Positions 25,686 through 36,257 of a DNA stretch of 64,000 nt are shown here, piece after piece. The notes beneath the pieces are model-generated. The model did no database searches, was not told the DNA's origin, and was given only the letters and a program-made list of their open reading frames with translations. The stretch spans positions 124,001-188,000 of the forward strand of contig JALHOF010000004.1 of the NCBI GenBank assembly GCA_022843145.1. Reading direction: 5' to 3'. The position numbers were made by a program, and so were the translations under genes. Positions within the stretch are counted from its first letter, which is position 1; every line of letters begins with the position of its first letter. The stretch comes from Hyphomicrobium sp. (GTDB taxonomy: Bacteria > Pseudomonadota > Alphaproteobacteria > Rhizobiales > Hyphomicrobiaceae).

Positions 25686-27128
25686 ATGCTGCTTGTCAAC
25701 ATTCTCGGACCTGGGACGCCAGCGGGTCTGGAAAACCTCGACATTACCGGGATCGCGTCGGACAGCCGTGAGGTCCGTCCGGGGCATTTGTTCGTTGCCG
25801 TCCCCGGCACCAGGGCGGACGGCAGCGCGTATGCGGCAGATGCGGCGCGGCGCGGTGCGGTGGCGATCCTGGTCGACGAATCCGTGACCATGACGCCCCC
25901 CGAGGGCGTGGCACTGATCCGCGGCCGCAACCTGCGGCGGATGCTGGCACTGTTGTCGCGAGCGATCCACCCCGGCCAGCCCGAAACGGTGGTGGCGGTC
26001 ACCGGGACCAGCGGCAAGACGTCGGTCGCCGAATTCACCCGCCAGATCTTCGCGGCGCTGGGGCGGAAGAGTGCGTCTCTCGGTACGCTCGGGGTCATGA
26101 CGGATGCGGGGCTGGCGGAGGGGGCGCTGACGACGCCGGGGCCGGTGGAGCTGCACAAGATGCTGGCGGGCCTGGCGGCGGACGGCATCACGCATCTGGC
26201 GATGGAAGCAAGCTCTCATGGGCTCGATCAATACCGGCTCGACGGCGTGGCGCTGCTCGCGGGTGCGTTCACAAACCTCGGCCGCGACCACATGGATTAT
26301 CACCCGACGGTCGAGGCGTACTTCAACGCCAAGATGCGAATGGTGCGCGAGCTGTTGCAACCCGGCCAGCCGTTCGTCGTCAATATGGACGGGGCGTGGG
26401 GCGACAAGGCGTTGGCGGTGGTGAGAGAGCGCCGGCTCGCGCCGATGTCGGTCGGGCGGGGCGGCAAGACGCTGCGGCTCGACGCGGCTGAACGCGACGG
26501 CTTCCGGCAGCGCCTCACGCTCACACATGCGGGGCGCGGCTATGACATCAGGCTGCCGCTGATCGGCGCGTATCAGGTCGAGAACGCCTTGGTTGCGGCT
26601 GGCCTCGTGCTGGCGACGGGCGAGCCGCCGGACCGCGTCCTTGCGGCGTTGGAAAACCTGAAGGGCGTGCCGGGGCGGCTCGACGTTGTTGGCGAATATC
26701 GCGGCGGCTTGGCGGTGGTCGACTACGCGCACAAGCCGGAGGCGCTGGAGGCGGTGCTCGATGCGCTGAGGCCCTTTGCGACCGGGAAGCTCATTTGCGT
26801 GTTCGGCTGCGGCGGCGATCGCGACACCGGCAAGCGGCCGATCATGGGGCGGATCGCGGTCGAGAAGGCCGACGTGACCATCGTCACCGACGACAATCCG
26901 AGGAGCGAGAAGCCGGAGGCGATACGCGCCGCGGTGATGGCGGGCGCGGCGGGTGCACGCGAGATCGGCGACCGGGCCGAGGCGATTGCGGCGGCGGTCG
27001 CGATGATGGGCGCGGGCGACGTCGTGGTGGTCGCGGGCAAGGGACATGAAACGGGCCAGAAGATCGGGGACACGGTGCTGCCGTTCTCCGATCATGAGGT
27101 TCTGCGCGCGGCGATCGGCAAGGCATGA
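25686..27128 (+). CDS. murE: UDP-MurNAc-L-Ala-D-Glu:meso-DAP ligase
   Basis: The 480-residue cytoplasmic ATP-dependent ligase adds the third peptide residue. It has the Mur N-terminal domain (SDSREVRPGHLFVAVPGT), the P-loop VTGTSGKTSVAEF, the ASSHGLDQYR segment, and the C-terminal DDNPRSEKPEAIR. The DNPR motif indicates meso-diaminopimelate rather than lysine, as expected for a Gram-negative. The ATG at 25686 gives the normal N-terminus; an upstream frame to 25620 is discarded. The stop overlaps the murF start (ATGA). Confidence 0.96.
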   Translation: MLLVNILGPGTPAGLENLDITGIASDSREVRPGHLFVAVPGTRADGSAYAADAARRGAVAILVDESVTMTPPEGVALIRGRNLRRMLALLSRAIHPGQPETVVAVTGTSGKTSVAEFTRQIFAALGRKSASLGTLGVMTDAGLAEGALTTPGPVELHKMLAGLAADGITHLAMEASSHGLDQYRLDGVALLAGAFTNLGRDHMDYHPTVEAYFNAKMRMVRELLQPGQPFVVNMDGAWGDKALAVVRERRLAPMSVGRGGKTLRLDAAERDGFRQRLTLTHAGRGYDIRLPLIGAYQVENALVAAGLVLATGEPPDRVLAALENLKGVPGRLDVVGEYRGGLAVVDYAHKPEALEAVLDALRPFATGKLICVFGCGGDRDTGKRPIMGRIAVEKADVTIVTDDNPRSEKPEAIRAAVMAGAAGAREIGDRAEAIAAAVAMMGAGDVVVVAGKGHETGQKIGDTVLPFSDHEVLRAAIGKA

Positions 27129-28582
27129 CGCGGATGGCGGACCTGATCTGGACGTTCGACGCACTGGCGGAAGCGGCTGGCGCGACAGTCGATGGGACGC
27201 CGGGGGCAGGCGTGACCGGCGTGTCGATCGACACACGGACGCTCGCGCCGGGCGATCTGTTCGTCGCCCTGCAGGACGTGCGTGACGGCCACGACTTTGT
27301 TGAAGCGGCATTCGACAAGGGTGCCGTGGCAGCGCTGGTCAGAACGGATTATGCGCGGAAGCCAGGCGATGGCGTGTTGCTCCGGGCCGGCGATCCGCTC
27401 GCGGCGCTGGAAGCGATAGGGCGGGCGGCGCGAGCCAGACTTTCGCCGGACGCGCGCGTGATCGCGGTGACGGGATCGGCGGGGAAGACGACGACGAAGG
27501 AGATGCTGCGGGCGTGCTGTGCGCGGCTCGGGCCGACCCACGCCTCCGAGAAGAGCTACAACAATCATTGGGGCGTGCCGCTGACGCTCGCCAAGATGCC
27601 GGCTGGGACACGTTTCGCGATCTTCGAGATCGGCATGAACCACGCGGGTGAGATCACGCCTCTGACGAAGATGGTCGCGCCGCACGTGGCGGTCGTGACG
27701 ACGGTCGTCTCGGCGCATCTCGAACACTTTGGCACCGAGGAGGCGATCGCGGACGCCAAGGCCGAGATCTTTCTCGGGCTGAAGCCGGGCGGTGCAGCGA
27801 TCATGGACTTCGACAACCGGCACTATGCGCGGCTCAGCGCTGCTGCGAGGGCGCAAGATGGCGTGAAGGTGACACCGTTCAGTGGGCGGCCTGTTGGCGA
27901 CGACCAGGTGATGAACCCGGCGCGCACCGGGCACGGCATCGTGCAGCTTCGGCACGCGCACGAAGTCGACGGACAGTCGCTCGTCACCGCGCATGGGCAA
28001 TCGTATGTACTGGGCGCGGCGGGCGCGCACATGGTCGCGAATTCGGTGGCGGTGGTGGCTGTGCTGAAGGCGATCGGGGCCGATCTCGGCCGCGCGCTGC
28101 CGGCGCTGGCGGAATTCGGTGCGCCAGAAGGACGCGGTTCGCGGTCACGGCTGGCGATCGGCGGCGGCGAGATCCTGCTGATCAACGAAAGCTACAACGC
28201 CAATCCAGCGTCGATGCGTGCGGCGCTCGACGCCATGCGCGGCATCGACCGGACGGCGCATCCGCGCCGCATCGCCGTACTGGGGGAGATGCTGGAACTC
28301 GGCGCGGAGGCGGCGCGGTTGCACACCGGCCTCAACGATGCCATTGACGCGGCGGGCATCGATCTGGTCTTTGCCACGGGTCCGAATATGAAGCGGCTGT
28401 TCGATCTGCTGCCGGAGGGGAAGCAGGGTGGATGGTCGGAAACGGCGGCGGGACTGGAAGAGGTGCTCGCGGGCGCCTTGAGACAGGGCGACGCGGTGAT
28501 GATCAAGGGCTCGAACGGCTCGCGGACGTGGCAGCTCGTGGCGGCGCTGAAGAAACGCGCCGCTGAGGCGACGACGGCATGA
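27125..28582 (+). CDS. murF: UDP-MurNAc-tripeptide:D-Ala-D-Ala ligase
   Basis: The 485-residue ligase completes the UDP-MurNAc pentapeptide by adding D-Ala-D-Ala made by Ddl. Recognisable parts are GVSIDTRTLAPGDLFVAL, the P-loop VTGSAGKTTTKEML, the SYNNHWGVPLTL segment, the EIGMNHAGEI motif, and LLINESYNANPASMRAAL in the C-terminal region. It starts four bases inside murE, which suggests coupled translation. The length is normal for alphaproteobacterial MurF. Confidence 0.96.
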   Translation: MTRMADLIWTFDALAEAAGATVDGTPGAGVTGVSIDTRTLAPGDLFVALQDVRDGHDFVEAAFDKGAVAALVRTDYARKPGDGVLLRAGDPLAALEAIGRAARARLSPDARVIAVTGSAGKTTTKEMLRACCARLGPTHASEKSYNNHWGVPLTLAKMPAGTRFAIFEIGMNHAGEITPLTKMVAPHVAVVTTVVSAHLEHFGTEEAIADAKAEIFLGLKPGGAAIMDFDNRHYARLSAAARAQDGVKVTPFSGRPVGDDQVMNPARTGHGIVQLRHAHEVDGQSLVTAHGQSYVLGAAGAHMVANSVAVVAVLKAIGADLGRALPALAEFGAPEGRGSRSRLAIGGGEILLINESYNANPASMRAALDAMRGIDRTAHPRRIAVLGEMLELGAEAARLHTGLNDAIDAAGIDLVFATGPNMKRLFDLLPEGKQGGWSETAAGLEEVLAGALRQGDAVMIKGSNGSRTWQLVAALKKRAAEATTA

Positions 28583-28672
28583 CGGGGACGCGGCAACGCC
28601 GCCAGATTTCGTTGACGTGCTTGCCGGTGAGCTGCGCAGCAGTCTTCCGGAAGCACCTAGGGGAGGGAACGG

Positions 28673-29755
28673 ATGCTCTATGAGCTGGTGCAATTCAGCG
28701 ATCAGATCGGTCCGCTCAACGTCTTTCGCTACATCACGTTCCGGACCGGCGGCGCGATCTTCACCGCGCTCCTGTTCGTCATGCTGTTCGGTCCCGGCAT
28801 GATCGACCTCCTGCGCGTCAAGCAGGGCAAGGGCCAGCCGATCCGCGAGGACGGGCCGAAGTCGCACTTCTCGAAGAAGGGCACGCCGACCATGGGCGGC
28901 CTGATGATCCTGGCGGGCGTCACGGTTTCGACGCTGCTTTGGTCGAACTGGTCGAACCTCTACGTGTGGATCGTGCTCGGCGTCACGCTCAGCTTTGGCG
29001 CGATCGGCTTCTACGACGACTATTTGAAGGTGACGAAACGCACGACCGACGGATTTCCAGGGCGCGTCAGGCTGAGCCTCGAAGTGCTGATCGCCGGGAT
29101 CGCGACCTACGCCATCATGAAGCTGTCGATCCCGGAATTGTCGGGCAAGCTGGCGGTGCCGTTCTTCAAGTCGCTGCTGATCGACCTCGGCCCGTTCTTC
29201 ATCCTTCTCGGCGTGCTGGTCATCGCGGGCGCGGGCAATTCGGTCAACCTCACCGACGGCCTCGACGGACTGGCGATCGTGCCGGTGATGATCGCGGCGG
29301 CGACATTCGGGCTGATCGCCTATCTCTCGGGCAACGTGAAGTTCGCGCAGTATCTGCAAATCCACTTCGTGCCCGGCACCGGCGAGCTCGCTGTGATCTG
29401 CGGCGCGCTGATCGGGGCGGGTCTCGGGTTCCTGTGGTTCAATGCGCCGCCGGCCATGATCTTCATGGGCGACACCGGTTCGCTGGCGCTCGGCGGCGGG
29501 CTCGGGGCGATCGCGGTCGCGATCAAGCACGAGCTGGTGCTGGCCATCGTCGGGGGGCTGTTCGTGCTTGAAACGCTGTCGGTCATCATCCAGGTGGCGT
29601 CGTTCAAGCTGACGGGGAAGCGCGTGTTCCGCATGGCGCCGCTGCATCATCACTACGAGCAGAAGGGGTGGCAGGAATCGACCGTGGTGGTGCGGTTCTG
29701 GATTATTTCCGTCGTGCTCGCCCTGATCGGTCTGGCCACACTCAAGCTGCGATAG
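28673..29755 (+). CDS. mraY: Phospho-MurNAc-pentapeptide transferase
   Basis: The 360-residue integral membrane enzyme transfers phospho-MurNAc-pentapeptide to undecaprenyl phosphate, making lipid I. About ten membrane helices are apparent. Motifs include [25 protein letters not shown] with the DD pair, the [11 protein letters not shown] segment and the C-terminal [12 protein letters not shown] histidine motif. The ATG at 28673 follows a GGGAGGGAA ribosome site. A 136-bp gap with degenerate hairpin repeats separates it from murD. Confidence 0.97.
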   Translation: MLYELVQFSDQIGPLNVFRYITFRTGGAIFTALLFVMLFGPGMIDLLRVKQGKGQPIREDGPKSHFSKKGTPTMGGLMILAGVTVSTLLWSNWSNLYVWIVLGVTLSFGAIGFYDDYLKVTKRTTDGFPGRVRLSLEVLIAGIATYAIMKLSIPELSGKLAVPFFKSLLIDLGPFFILLGVLVIAGAGNSVNLTDGLDGLAIVPVMIAAATFGLIAYLSGNVKFAQYLQIHFVPGTGELAVICGALIGAGLGFLWFNAPPAMIFMGDTGSLALGGGLGAIAVAIKHELVLAIVGGLFVLETLSVIIQVASFKLTGKRVFRMAPLHHHYEQKGWQESTVVVRFWIISVVLALIGLATLKLR

Positions 29756-29839
29756 GCTGTTTCGTTGGCGCTTCACGCGCCGACGGCCACCCGCGCGGAA
29801 GTCACTTTGGATGTCCACTGGCATTCGCTGTTTATGAGC

Positions 29840-29870
29840 GGCGCTCCAGATGCTCACCAGCATCCGCGTC
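29840..29870. repeat. Degenerate hairpin repeat between mraY and murD
   Basis: GGCGC (29840-29844) and GCGTC (29866-29870) flank an inner stem AGATGC/GCATCC with a six-base loop, the same layout as the hairpins at 8251 and 57059. Another imperfect copy with a GGATG...GCATTC inner part lies just upstream, near 29818. This is the longest gap in the mur part of the dcw cluster. Confidence 0.5.
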
Positions 29871-29891
29871 GAACTGGCGTAGGATCGAGCG

Positions 29892-31460
29892 ATGATTCGC
29901 GCGACGACATTTGCCGGAAAAACGGTCGCGGTGTTCGGGCTCGGCGGCTCGGGCAACGCCATGGCGCGCGCGTTGATCGAAGGTGGCGCGATCGTAGCGG
30001 CCTGGGATGACAACGCGAGCGGGCGGGAAGCTGCCGCCAAGCTCGGCATTCCAATCGTCGACCTGGCGAAGTCCGATTGGTCGGCATATTCCGCGCTGAT
30101 GCTGGCACCGGGCGTGCCTCTCACGCATCCGGCTCCGCATTGGGTGGTGCTGAAAGCACACCAGGAAAATGAAGCCAGGCTGAATGCGGCCCAGGACGAC
30201 GATGCCGAGCCGACGGTGCGACCGGGAAGGATTTACGCGAAGCGGTCTTTGGTCGCGATCATCGGCGATGTCGAAGTTTTCTTCCGCGAGCGGGCCGCGC
30301 ACTGCCCCGACGCGCCGGTCATCGCGATTACCGGCACCAACGGCAAGTCGACGACGACCTCGCTCGTCACGCACGTGTTGCGCACGCTCGGGGTCGCGGC
30401 GGAAATGGGCGGCAACATCGGCCGTGCGGTGCTGACGCTCGAGCCGCCCGCGCCCGACAAGGTGCACGTGCTTGAGCTGTCGTCGTTCCAGATCGATTTG
30501 ACGCCGACCCTCAATCCAACGATCGCGGTGGTGCTGAACATCACCGCCGACCATATCGACCGGCATGGCTCCATCGAGCACTACGCGGCGGTCAAGGAGC
30601 GGCTCGCCGCCAGCGCCGACGCGGCGTGCATCGGCACCGACGACGGCTTCACGCGGGTGATGGCGGAGCGGCAGATTCTGCGCGGCCGGCCGTTGTACGG
30701 TTTCACGACGGGCAAGGGGGCGGCGGTGATTCCGCGGCTCTACGCGATCGGTTCGACGCTGTTCGTGCACGAGACGGGCGGCGCGTATGCGTCGTCGACG
30801 GAAATTGCCACGCTCGACGGCATCGGCACGCTGCGTGGTCGCCACAATGTGCAGAACGCGCTAGCGGCGCTGGCAGCGCTTCGAGCCCTCCAGGACCGGC
30901 TCGACGAACTCGGATCGCCGTTGCGGGTGTGGAAACCCGACGCGATGAAGGCGGCGCTCGCGAGCTATCCGGGCCTGCCGCATCGGATGGAGGAAGTCGG
31001 CCGCTTGGCACGCAGTCGCGGTGGTCAGGAATTGCGCCCGGTGTTGTTCGTCAACGACAGCAAGGCGACCAACGCCGACAGCACCGAGAAGGCGCTGTCG
31101 AGCTGGGAGCGGGGGATATTCTGGATCGCCGGCGGAAAGCCGAAGGACGGCGGCATCACGGCACTCGCACCGTATTTCCCGCGCATCGCGAAGGCGTATC
31201 TGATCGGCGAGGCAGCCGAGGAGTTCGCGGCGACGCTCAATGGCAAGGTCACAGTCGAGCGTTGCGGGACGTTGGAACAGGCGGTCGAAGCGGCGGCGCG
31301 CGATGCGATGGCGTCCGAGGAGAGGGAACCGGTCGTGCTGCTGTCGCCGGCCTGCGCATCCTACGACCAGTTCAAGAACTTCGAGGTGCGCGGCGACCGT
31401 TTCCGTGCGCTCGCCCGTGGTCTCGCAGGGGTGCATGCGGACGCCCCGGCAGGGGTGTGA
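29892..31460 (+). CDS. murD: UDP-MurNAc-L-alanine:D-glutamate ligase
   Basis: At 522 residues this MurD is long; usual lengths are 440-470. Standard parts are present: the N-terminal Rossmann-like [17 protein letters not shown], the P-loop [13 protein letters not shown], the ELSSFQID motif, [12 protein letters not shown] and the C-terminal [12 protein letters not shown]. The extra length includes a loop of roughly 30 residues at about 85-117 ([16 protein letters not shown]...) inserted between the first domain and the [10 protein letters not shown] helix. The ATG at 29892 has AGGA seven bases upstream. It ends two bases before the ftsW ATG. Confidence 0.95.
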   Translation: MIRATTFAGKTVAVFGLGGSGNAMARALIEGGAIVAAWDDNASGREAAAKLGIPIVDLAKSDWSAYSALMLAPGVPLTHPAPHWVVLKAHQENEARLNAAQDDDAEPTVRPGRIYAKRSLVAIIGDVEVFFRERAAHCPDAPVIAITGTNGKSTTTSLVTHVLRTLGVAAEMGGNIGRAVLTLEPPAPDKVHVLELSSFQIDLTPTLNPTIAVVLNITADHIDRHGSIEHYAAVKERLAASADAACIGTDDGFTRVMAERQILRGRPLYGFTTGKGAAVIPRLYAIGSTLFVHETGGAYASSTEIATLDGIGTLRGRHNVQNALAALAALRALQDRLDELGSPLRVWKPDAMKAALASYPGLPHRMEEVGRLARSRGGQELRPVLFVNDSKATNADSTEKALSSWERGIFWIAGGKPKDGGITALAPYFPRIAKAYLIGEAAEEFAATLNGKVTVERCGTLEQAVEAAARDAMASEEREPVVLLSPACASYDQFKNFEVRGDRFRALARGLAGVHADAPAGV

Positions 31461-31461
31461 C

Positions 31462-32640
31462 ATGAGGCTCAGCCGCACCGACAGGAGCCGGGTGGCGGAG
31501 TGGTGGTTCACGGTCGACCATGTGCTGCTGGTGGCGGTGCTGGCGATCGTCGCGGCGGGTGTCGTGCTGTCGCTCGCCGCGAGCCCGGCCGTGGCGATCA
31601 AGAAGGGGTTCTCGACCTATCATTTCGTCGGGCGTCACGTGGTGTTCACGGCGATGGGCGTTGCGGGAATGCTGGCCGTGTCGCTGATGGAACCGCGCGC
31701 AGTGCGGCGGCTGGCGCTCGCCGTGCTGGTGGCGGGCCTCGTGGGACTGGTCGCAGTGCAATTGACCGGGCGCGAAATCAACGGTGCGAAGCGGTGGCTC
31801 GATCTCGCGGGATATTCGCTGCAGCCGTCGGAGTTCCTGAAGCCGGCGTTCGTGGTGGTGGCGGCGTGGCTGTTTGCCGAGGCCGGCGCGCGACGGGACA
31901 TGCCGGCGCTGCCGCTGGCGGCGGCGCTGCTGGTCGCAACGGCGGGGCTGGTCGTGGTGCAGCCGGATGTCGGACAGACGCTGTTGATCACGGCGGTGTG
32001 GGGCGCGCTGTATTTTCTATCGGGCCAGCCGTTGATCGGGGCTGCGGCGATATTCGGCCTCGCGGCGGCGGGCGGGGTCGCGGCATACTGGACGTTCCCG
32101 CACGTGCAGGCGCGGCTCGACCGCTTCATCGCACCGGCGTCGGGCGAGAACGGGCAGATAGAACGGGCGATGCGGTCGTTCTCGGAAGGCGGATTCCTCG
32201 GGCGGGGACCGGGCGAGGGGACGATCAAGAGCGTGCTGCCGGACGCGCACACGGACTTCATTTTCGCGGTGGTCGCGGAGGAATATGGTGTGCTCGCGTG
32301 CCTCGTGCTGCTGGGCTTGTTCGGCTTCGTGGTGCTGCGGGCGCTGCATCTCGCGGCGCGCGAACCGGATGCACGGACGCGGCTGGCGGTGCAGGGGCTG
32401 GCCCTGCTGTTCGGATTGCAGGCGCTGATCAACATGGGCGTCAATGTCGGCCTGCTGCCGGCCAAGGGGATGACGCTGCCGTTCATTTCGGCGGGCGGAT
32501 CGTCGACGCTGGCGGTGTCGCTGTCCATCGGCATGCTGCTGGCGCTGTCGCGGTCGCGGCCCGACCAGGGACGCCATAAAAAGCCGCGATTGGCGGTGAC
32601 GATCGACGATATCGAACTCGGGGGACGCAAGGCATCGTGA
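31462..32640 (+). CDS. ftsW: Septal peptidoglycan glycosyltransferase FtsW
   Basis: The 392-residue SEDS-family protein has about ten membrane helices and polymerises lipid II glycan chains together with FtsI. Family segments include EINGAKRWLDLAGYSLQPSEFLKP, VVQPDVGQTLL (with the Asp expected to be catalytic), the loop SEGGFLGRGPGEGTIK, DAHTDFIFAVVAEEYG and GLLPAKGMTLPFISAGGSS. The cytoplasmic tail is basic. The ATG at 31462 starts one base after the murD stop; a longer frame upstream overlaps murD and is rejected. Confidence 0.96.
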   Translation: MRLSRTDRSRVAEWWFTVDHVLLVAVLAIVAAGVVLSLAASPAVAIKKGFSTYHFVGRHVVFTAMGVAGMLAVSLMEPRAVRRLALAVLVAGLVGLVAVQLTGREINGAKRWLDLAGYSLQPSEFLKPAFVVVAAWLFAEAGARRDMPALPLAAALLVATAGLVVVQPDVGQTLLITAVWGALYFLSGQPLIGAAAIFGLAAAGGVAAYWTFPHVQARLDRFIAPASGENGQIERAMRSFSEGGFLGRGPGEGTIKSVLPDAHTDFIFAVVAEEYGVLACLVLLGLFGFVVLRALHLAAREPDARTRLAVQGLALLFGLQALINMGVNVGLLPAKGMTLPFISAGGSSTLAVSLSIGMLLALSRSRPDQGRHKKPRLAVTIDDIELGGRKAS

Positions 32641-33779
32641 CTGGAAATAGCGTGACGAAGGATGATGGCGTGATCATGCTCGCGGCTGGCGGCACGGGCG
32701 GACACTTGTTTCCTGCCTACGCGCTCGCCGAGGCGCTTGGCCGACGCGGGCGGATCGTCGATCTCGTCACGGACATGCGCGGCGACCGTTACGGCAGCGG
32801 CTTTCCGGCGCGGCACGTACACAAGGTGCCTTCGGCGACGGCCGGTGGCCGCGATCCGCTGACGCTGGCGAAGACGGCGGCGACGCTGGCGCGCGGCGTG
32901 GCGGCGGCGATGAAGCTCATGGGCGAGATCAAGCCTGCGGCGATCGTCGGTTTCGGCGGCTATCCGACGTTTCCGCCGCTGCTTGCGGCGCGGATGCGCG
33001 GGATCCCGTCGGCGATCCACGAGCAGAACGCCGTGCTTGGCCGCGCCAACAAGATGCTGGCAAAGCGGGTCGACGTCATCGCCACCTCGTTCGAAAGGAC
33101 GCGGCTGATCGAAGGGCCGCTTCTGGTGAAAGCTCGTTTCACCGGCAATCCGGTGCGCGATGTCGTGCTGCGCGCGGCGGGGCGGCCATACCAGCCGCCA
33201 GAGGCACTGGGGCCGGTACGGCTTTTGGTATTCGGCGGCAGTCAGGGCGCGCGGTACTTTTCGGAGACGGTGCCGGGCGCATTGGCGACGTTGCCGCGCG
33301 ATCTCCGGGCTCGACTGGAGGTTGTGCAGCAGTGCCGCGCCGAGGATCTCGACGGCGTGCGCGCCGCCTATGCGGCATCCGGCATCCACGCCAAACTCGA
33401 GACATTCTTCCGCGACCTCCCGGAACGTATGGCAGCGTCGCATCTGGTGATCGGCCGGGCGGGCGCGTCGTCGGTTGCGGAGTTGACGGTGATCGGCCGG
33501 CCGTCGATCCTGGTGCCGCTGCCGCACGCGCTCGACAACGATCAGTTGCAGAATGCGACGAGACTTGCCGAATCGGGCGGCGCTTGGTGTATCGAACAGA
33601 AGGATTTGACCGCGGAGCGACTCGGCGGCGAGATTGCGCGGTTGTGCGCGGCGCCAGACCTGTTGGCGCGCTCGGCTGCGGCGGCGAAGGCGCAAGGCAA
33701 GCCGGATGCGGTAGAGCGACTGGCCGATCTGGTCGAGGCGCTGGCGGCGGGCCGGAGGGAGGGCCGGAACGCGGCTTGA
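32637..33779 (+). CDS. murG: UDP-GlcNAc:undecaprenyl-PP-MurNAc-pentapeptide GlcNAc transferase
   Basis: The 380-residue GT28-family enzyme makes lipid II at the cytoplasmic face of the membrane. It has the N-terminal glycine-rich AAGGTGGHLFPAYALAEAL, IVGFGGYPTFPPLLAAR, the HEQNAVLGRANKML segment, and in the C-terminal domain FGGSQGARYFSETVP, GRAGASSVAEL and LPHALDNDQLQNA. The GTG start overlaps the ftsW stop by four bases. An internal ATG at the VIMLAAGG segment is a possible alternative start. Confidence 0.96.
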   Translation: MTGNSVTKDDGVIMLAAGGTGGHLFPAYALAEALGRRGRIVDLVTDMRGDRYGSGFPARHVHKVPSATAGGRDPLTLAKTAATLARGVAAAMKLMGEIKPAAIVGFGGYPTFPPLLAARMRGIPSAIHEQNAVLGRANKMLAKRVDVIATSFERTRLIEGPLLVKARFTGNPVRDVVLRAAGRPYQPPEALGPVRLLVFGGSQGARYFSETVPGALATLPRDLRARLEVVQQCRAEDLDGVRAAYAASGIHAKLETFFRDLPERMAASHLVIGRAGASSVAELTVIGRPSILVPLPHALDNDQLQNATRLAESGGAWCIEQKDLTAERLGGEIARLCAAPDLLARSAAAAKAQGKPDAVERLADLVEALAAGRREGRNAA

Positions 33780-33849
33780 GTGGGTCCGTCCGCTTGGACG
33801 AGGCTCGGATCTGAAAGCGGGCAACGGACGTCGAGGGGACGAAAACAGC

Positions 33850-35271
33850 ATGCAGATGCCCCGCGAGATCGGGACTTTCCATATCATCGGCATCGGCGGC
33901 ATCGGCATGAGCGCCATCGCCGAGATCCTGGTGGCCAAGGGCTATACGGTCCAGGGCAGCGATCAAAAGGACAGTGCCAACGTCCGCCGGCTGCGCGCCA
34001 AGGGCGTGCGGGTGTTCATAGGCCACGACGCCGTCAATCTGATCGGCGCGCGGCAGGTGGTCATTTCGTCCGCGGTGAAGCGCGGCAATCCGGAATTCGA
34101 CGCGGCACGCGCCAAGGGTCTGCCGATCATCCGCCGCGCCGAAATGCTGGCCGAATTGATGCGGCTCTATTCGACGATCTCGGTGACCGGCACGCACGGC
34201 AAGACGACGACGACGTCGCTGGTCAGCCATCTGTTCACCGAGGGTGGGCTCGATCCCACGGTGATCACCGGCGGAATCATCAATGGCTGGGGTACCAATG
34301 CGCGGCTCGGTCAGGGCCGCTGGATGATCGTGGAGGCCGACGAGTCGGACGGGACGTTCATCCGGCTGCCGACCGAAATCGGCATCGTCACCAACATCGA
34401 CCCCGAGCACCTCGACCACTTCAAGACGGTCGAGAACATGCACCGCGAATACGAGGCGTTTCTACGAAACATTCCGTTCTATGGCCTGGCCGTGGCCTGC
34501 GTCGACCATCCGGTGGTGCGCGACATGATCGAGCGGCTGGAGCTGCGGCGCGACGGGCGGCCGTTGCTGACCTACGGCACGCTGGATGGCGCCGATATCA
34601 CGCTGCGCGGATTGCGCGCGGAAGGTACGCAGACCGTGTTTGACGCCGACATCGGGCCGAGGGTTCGCGGCGGTGCGCGGCAGATCCGCGGCTGGACACT
34701 GCCAATGGCGGGCATGCACAACGTGCAGAATGCGTTGGCGGCGTTCGCAGTGGCGGCCGAGGCGGGGATGGACGACGCGGCGATCCGCTCGGCGCTGGCG
34801 ACGTTTTCAGGCGTGAAACGGCGATTCCAGCCGACGGGCACATGGAACGGTGTCGCCATTTACGACGACTATGGCCATCACCCGGTCGAGATCGCGGCGG
34901 TGCTGGCGGCGGCGCGGGCGGGCGCCAAGGGCGCGGTGATCGCGGTGGTCGAGCCGCACCGGTATACGCGCGTCCGCGACCTGTTCGGCGAATTCTGCGC
35001 CTGCTTCAAGGATGCCGACAGCGTGGTCGTCGCGCCGCTCTACACCGCCGGCGAAAGCCCGATCGAAGGCATCGATCAACATGCGCTGGCCGAGGGCATC
35101 AAGTCGACCGGTCACCGCGCCGTGGTCGCTATCGACAGCCCGCGCGATGTGGTCGGGCTGATCCGGCGATTTGCGCGGCCGGGCGATATCGTGGTGTGCA
35201 TGGGCGCGGGCAACTCGACCGAATGGGCGCACGCGCTGCCCGACTGGCTCGGCCAGCAGGCCGCGGAATAA
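33850..35271 (+). CDS. murC: UDP-N-acetylmuramate:L-alanine ligase
   Basis: The 473-residue cytoplasmic ligase attaches L-Ala to UDP-MurNAc, the first peptide step. Motifs are the Rossmann HIIGIGGIGMSAIAEIL, the P-loop VTGTHGKTTTTSLVSHL, EADESDGTFIRLP, NIDPEHLDHF and the C-terminal YDDYGHHPVEIAAVL. An in-frame second ATG at 33856 is also acceptable. A 70-bp gap separates it from murG. The murB gene follows after 23 bp. Confidence 0.97.
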   Translation: MQMPREIGTFHIIGIGGIGMSAIAEILVAKGYTVQGSDQKDSANVRRLRAKGVRVFIGHDAVNLIGARQVVISSAVKRGNPEFDAARAKGLPIIRRAEMLAELMRLYSTISVTGTHGKTTTTSLVSHLFTEGGLDPTVITGGIINGWGTNARLGQGRWMIVEADESDGTFIRLPTEIGIVTNIDPEHLDHFKTVENMHREYEAFLRNIPFYGLAVACVDHPVVRDMIERLELRRDGRPLLTYGTLDGADITLRGLRAEGTQTVFDADIGPRVRGGARQIRGWTLPMAGMHNVQNALAAFAVAAEAGMDDAAIRSALATFSGVKRRFQPTGTWNGVAIYDDYGHHPVEIAAVLAAARAGAKGAVIAVVEPHRYTRVRDLFGEFCACFKDADSVVVAPLYTAGESPIEGIDQHALAEGIKSTGHRAVVAIDSPRDVVGLIRRFARPGDIVVCMGAGNSTEWAHALPDWLGQQAAE

Positions 35272-35294
35272 GGTCGGTGGAGTGAGGACGGCGG

Positions 35295-36257
35295 ATGTTT
35301 CCCGATAGGACGGCGGAGTTGAAGGCGCGAATGCCGGAGCTGCGCGGGCGGCTTCTGGCCAACGCGCCGCTGAGCGAGATCACGTGGTTCCGCGTCGGCG
35401 GACCGGCGGAGATTTTGTTCACGCCAGCGGACGAGGCGGACCTCGCGTATTTCCTCAGGTCGGTCGGGATAGATTGGCCGGTGTTCGTCATCGGGCTCGG
35501 GTCGAACCTCTTGGTGCGCGACGGCGGCGTGCGCGGGGTCGTCATCCGGCTCGGACGCGGCTTCGGCGAGATCAAGGTCGAGCCGGGCAACAAGCTGCGC
35601 GTCGGCACCGTGGTGCCGGACGTCAAGGCGGCGCGGGCAGCGGCGGAAGCCGGCATCGGCGGGCTCGCATTCTATCGCGGCATTCCGGGTTCGATCGGCG
35701 GCGCGCTCAGGATGAATGCGGGCGCGCACGGGCGTGAGACCAAGGATTGCCTGGTCGAGGCGCGGGCGGTCGATCGCGAGGGCAACATACACGTGCTGTC
35801 GAACGCCGACATGGGCTTCACGTATCGACACTGCGCGATCCCGCCCGATTGGATCTTCACCGAGGCCCTGTATCAGGGTGAGGCGGCGGACCCCGCGGCG
35901 ATCCTCGATCAGATGAACGAGGTCGCCGAGTATCGAGAAAAGAACCAGCCGATCAAGGAGCGGACCGGCGGATCGACGTTCAAGAACCCGCCCGGTCATA
36001 GCGCATGGAAGCTGGTCGATGCCGCCGGATGCCGAGGCTACCGGGTCGGCGGCGCGAAGGTGTCTGAGATGCACTGCAACTTCCTGATCAACGACCAGGG
36101 CGCCAGCGGCGAGGACGTGGAGCGGCTGGGCGAAACCGTGCGGGCGCGGGTCAAGGCGCAGTCGGGCGTCACGCTCGAATGGGAGATCATCCGTCTCGGC
36201 GAACCTATGCCGGGACAGCCGAAGGGCGAGGCGCTGGCCGAAGGCGTCGCGGCATGA
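35295..36257 (+). CDS. murB: UDP-N-acetylenolpyruvoylglucosamine reductase
   Basis: The 320-residue flavoenzyme reduces the enolpyruvyl group with NADPH to make UDP-MurNAc. The FAD-binding segments [14 protein letters not shown] and [21 protein letters not shown], the [18 protein letters not shown] loop, and the C-terminal [40 protein letters not shown] are typical of type II MurB. It overlaps ddl by four bases. Confidence 0.97.
   Translation: MFPDRTAELKARMPELRGRLLANAPLSEITWFRVGGPAEILFTPADEADLAYFLRSVGIDWPVFVIGLGSNLLVRDGGVRGVVIRLGRGFGEIKVEPGNKLRVGTVVPDVKAARAAAEAGIGGLAFYRGIPGSIGGALRMNAGAHGRETKDCLVEARAVDREGNIHVLSNADMGFTYRHCAIPPDWIFTEALYQGEAADPAAILDQMNEVAEYREKNQPIKERTGGSTFKNPPGHSAWKLVDAAGCRGYRVGGAKVSEMHCNFLINDQGASGEDVERLGETVRARVKAQSGVTLEWEIIRLGEPMPGQPKGEALAEGVAA

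Noticed and set aside
25005-27311. 768-residue minus-strand frame across ftsI, murE and murF
   Set aside because: Low-complexity Arg-rich shadow that spans three recognised genes on the other strand.
31635-33938. 767-residue minus-strand frame across ftsW and murG
   Set aside because: Overlaps two certain dcw genes and has no recognisable domain.
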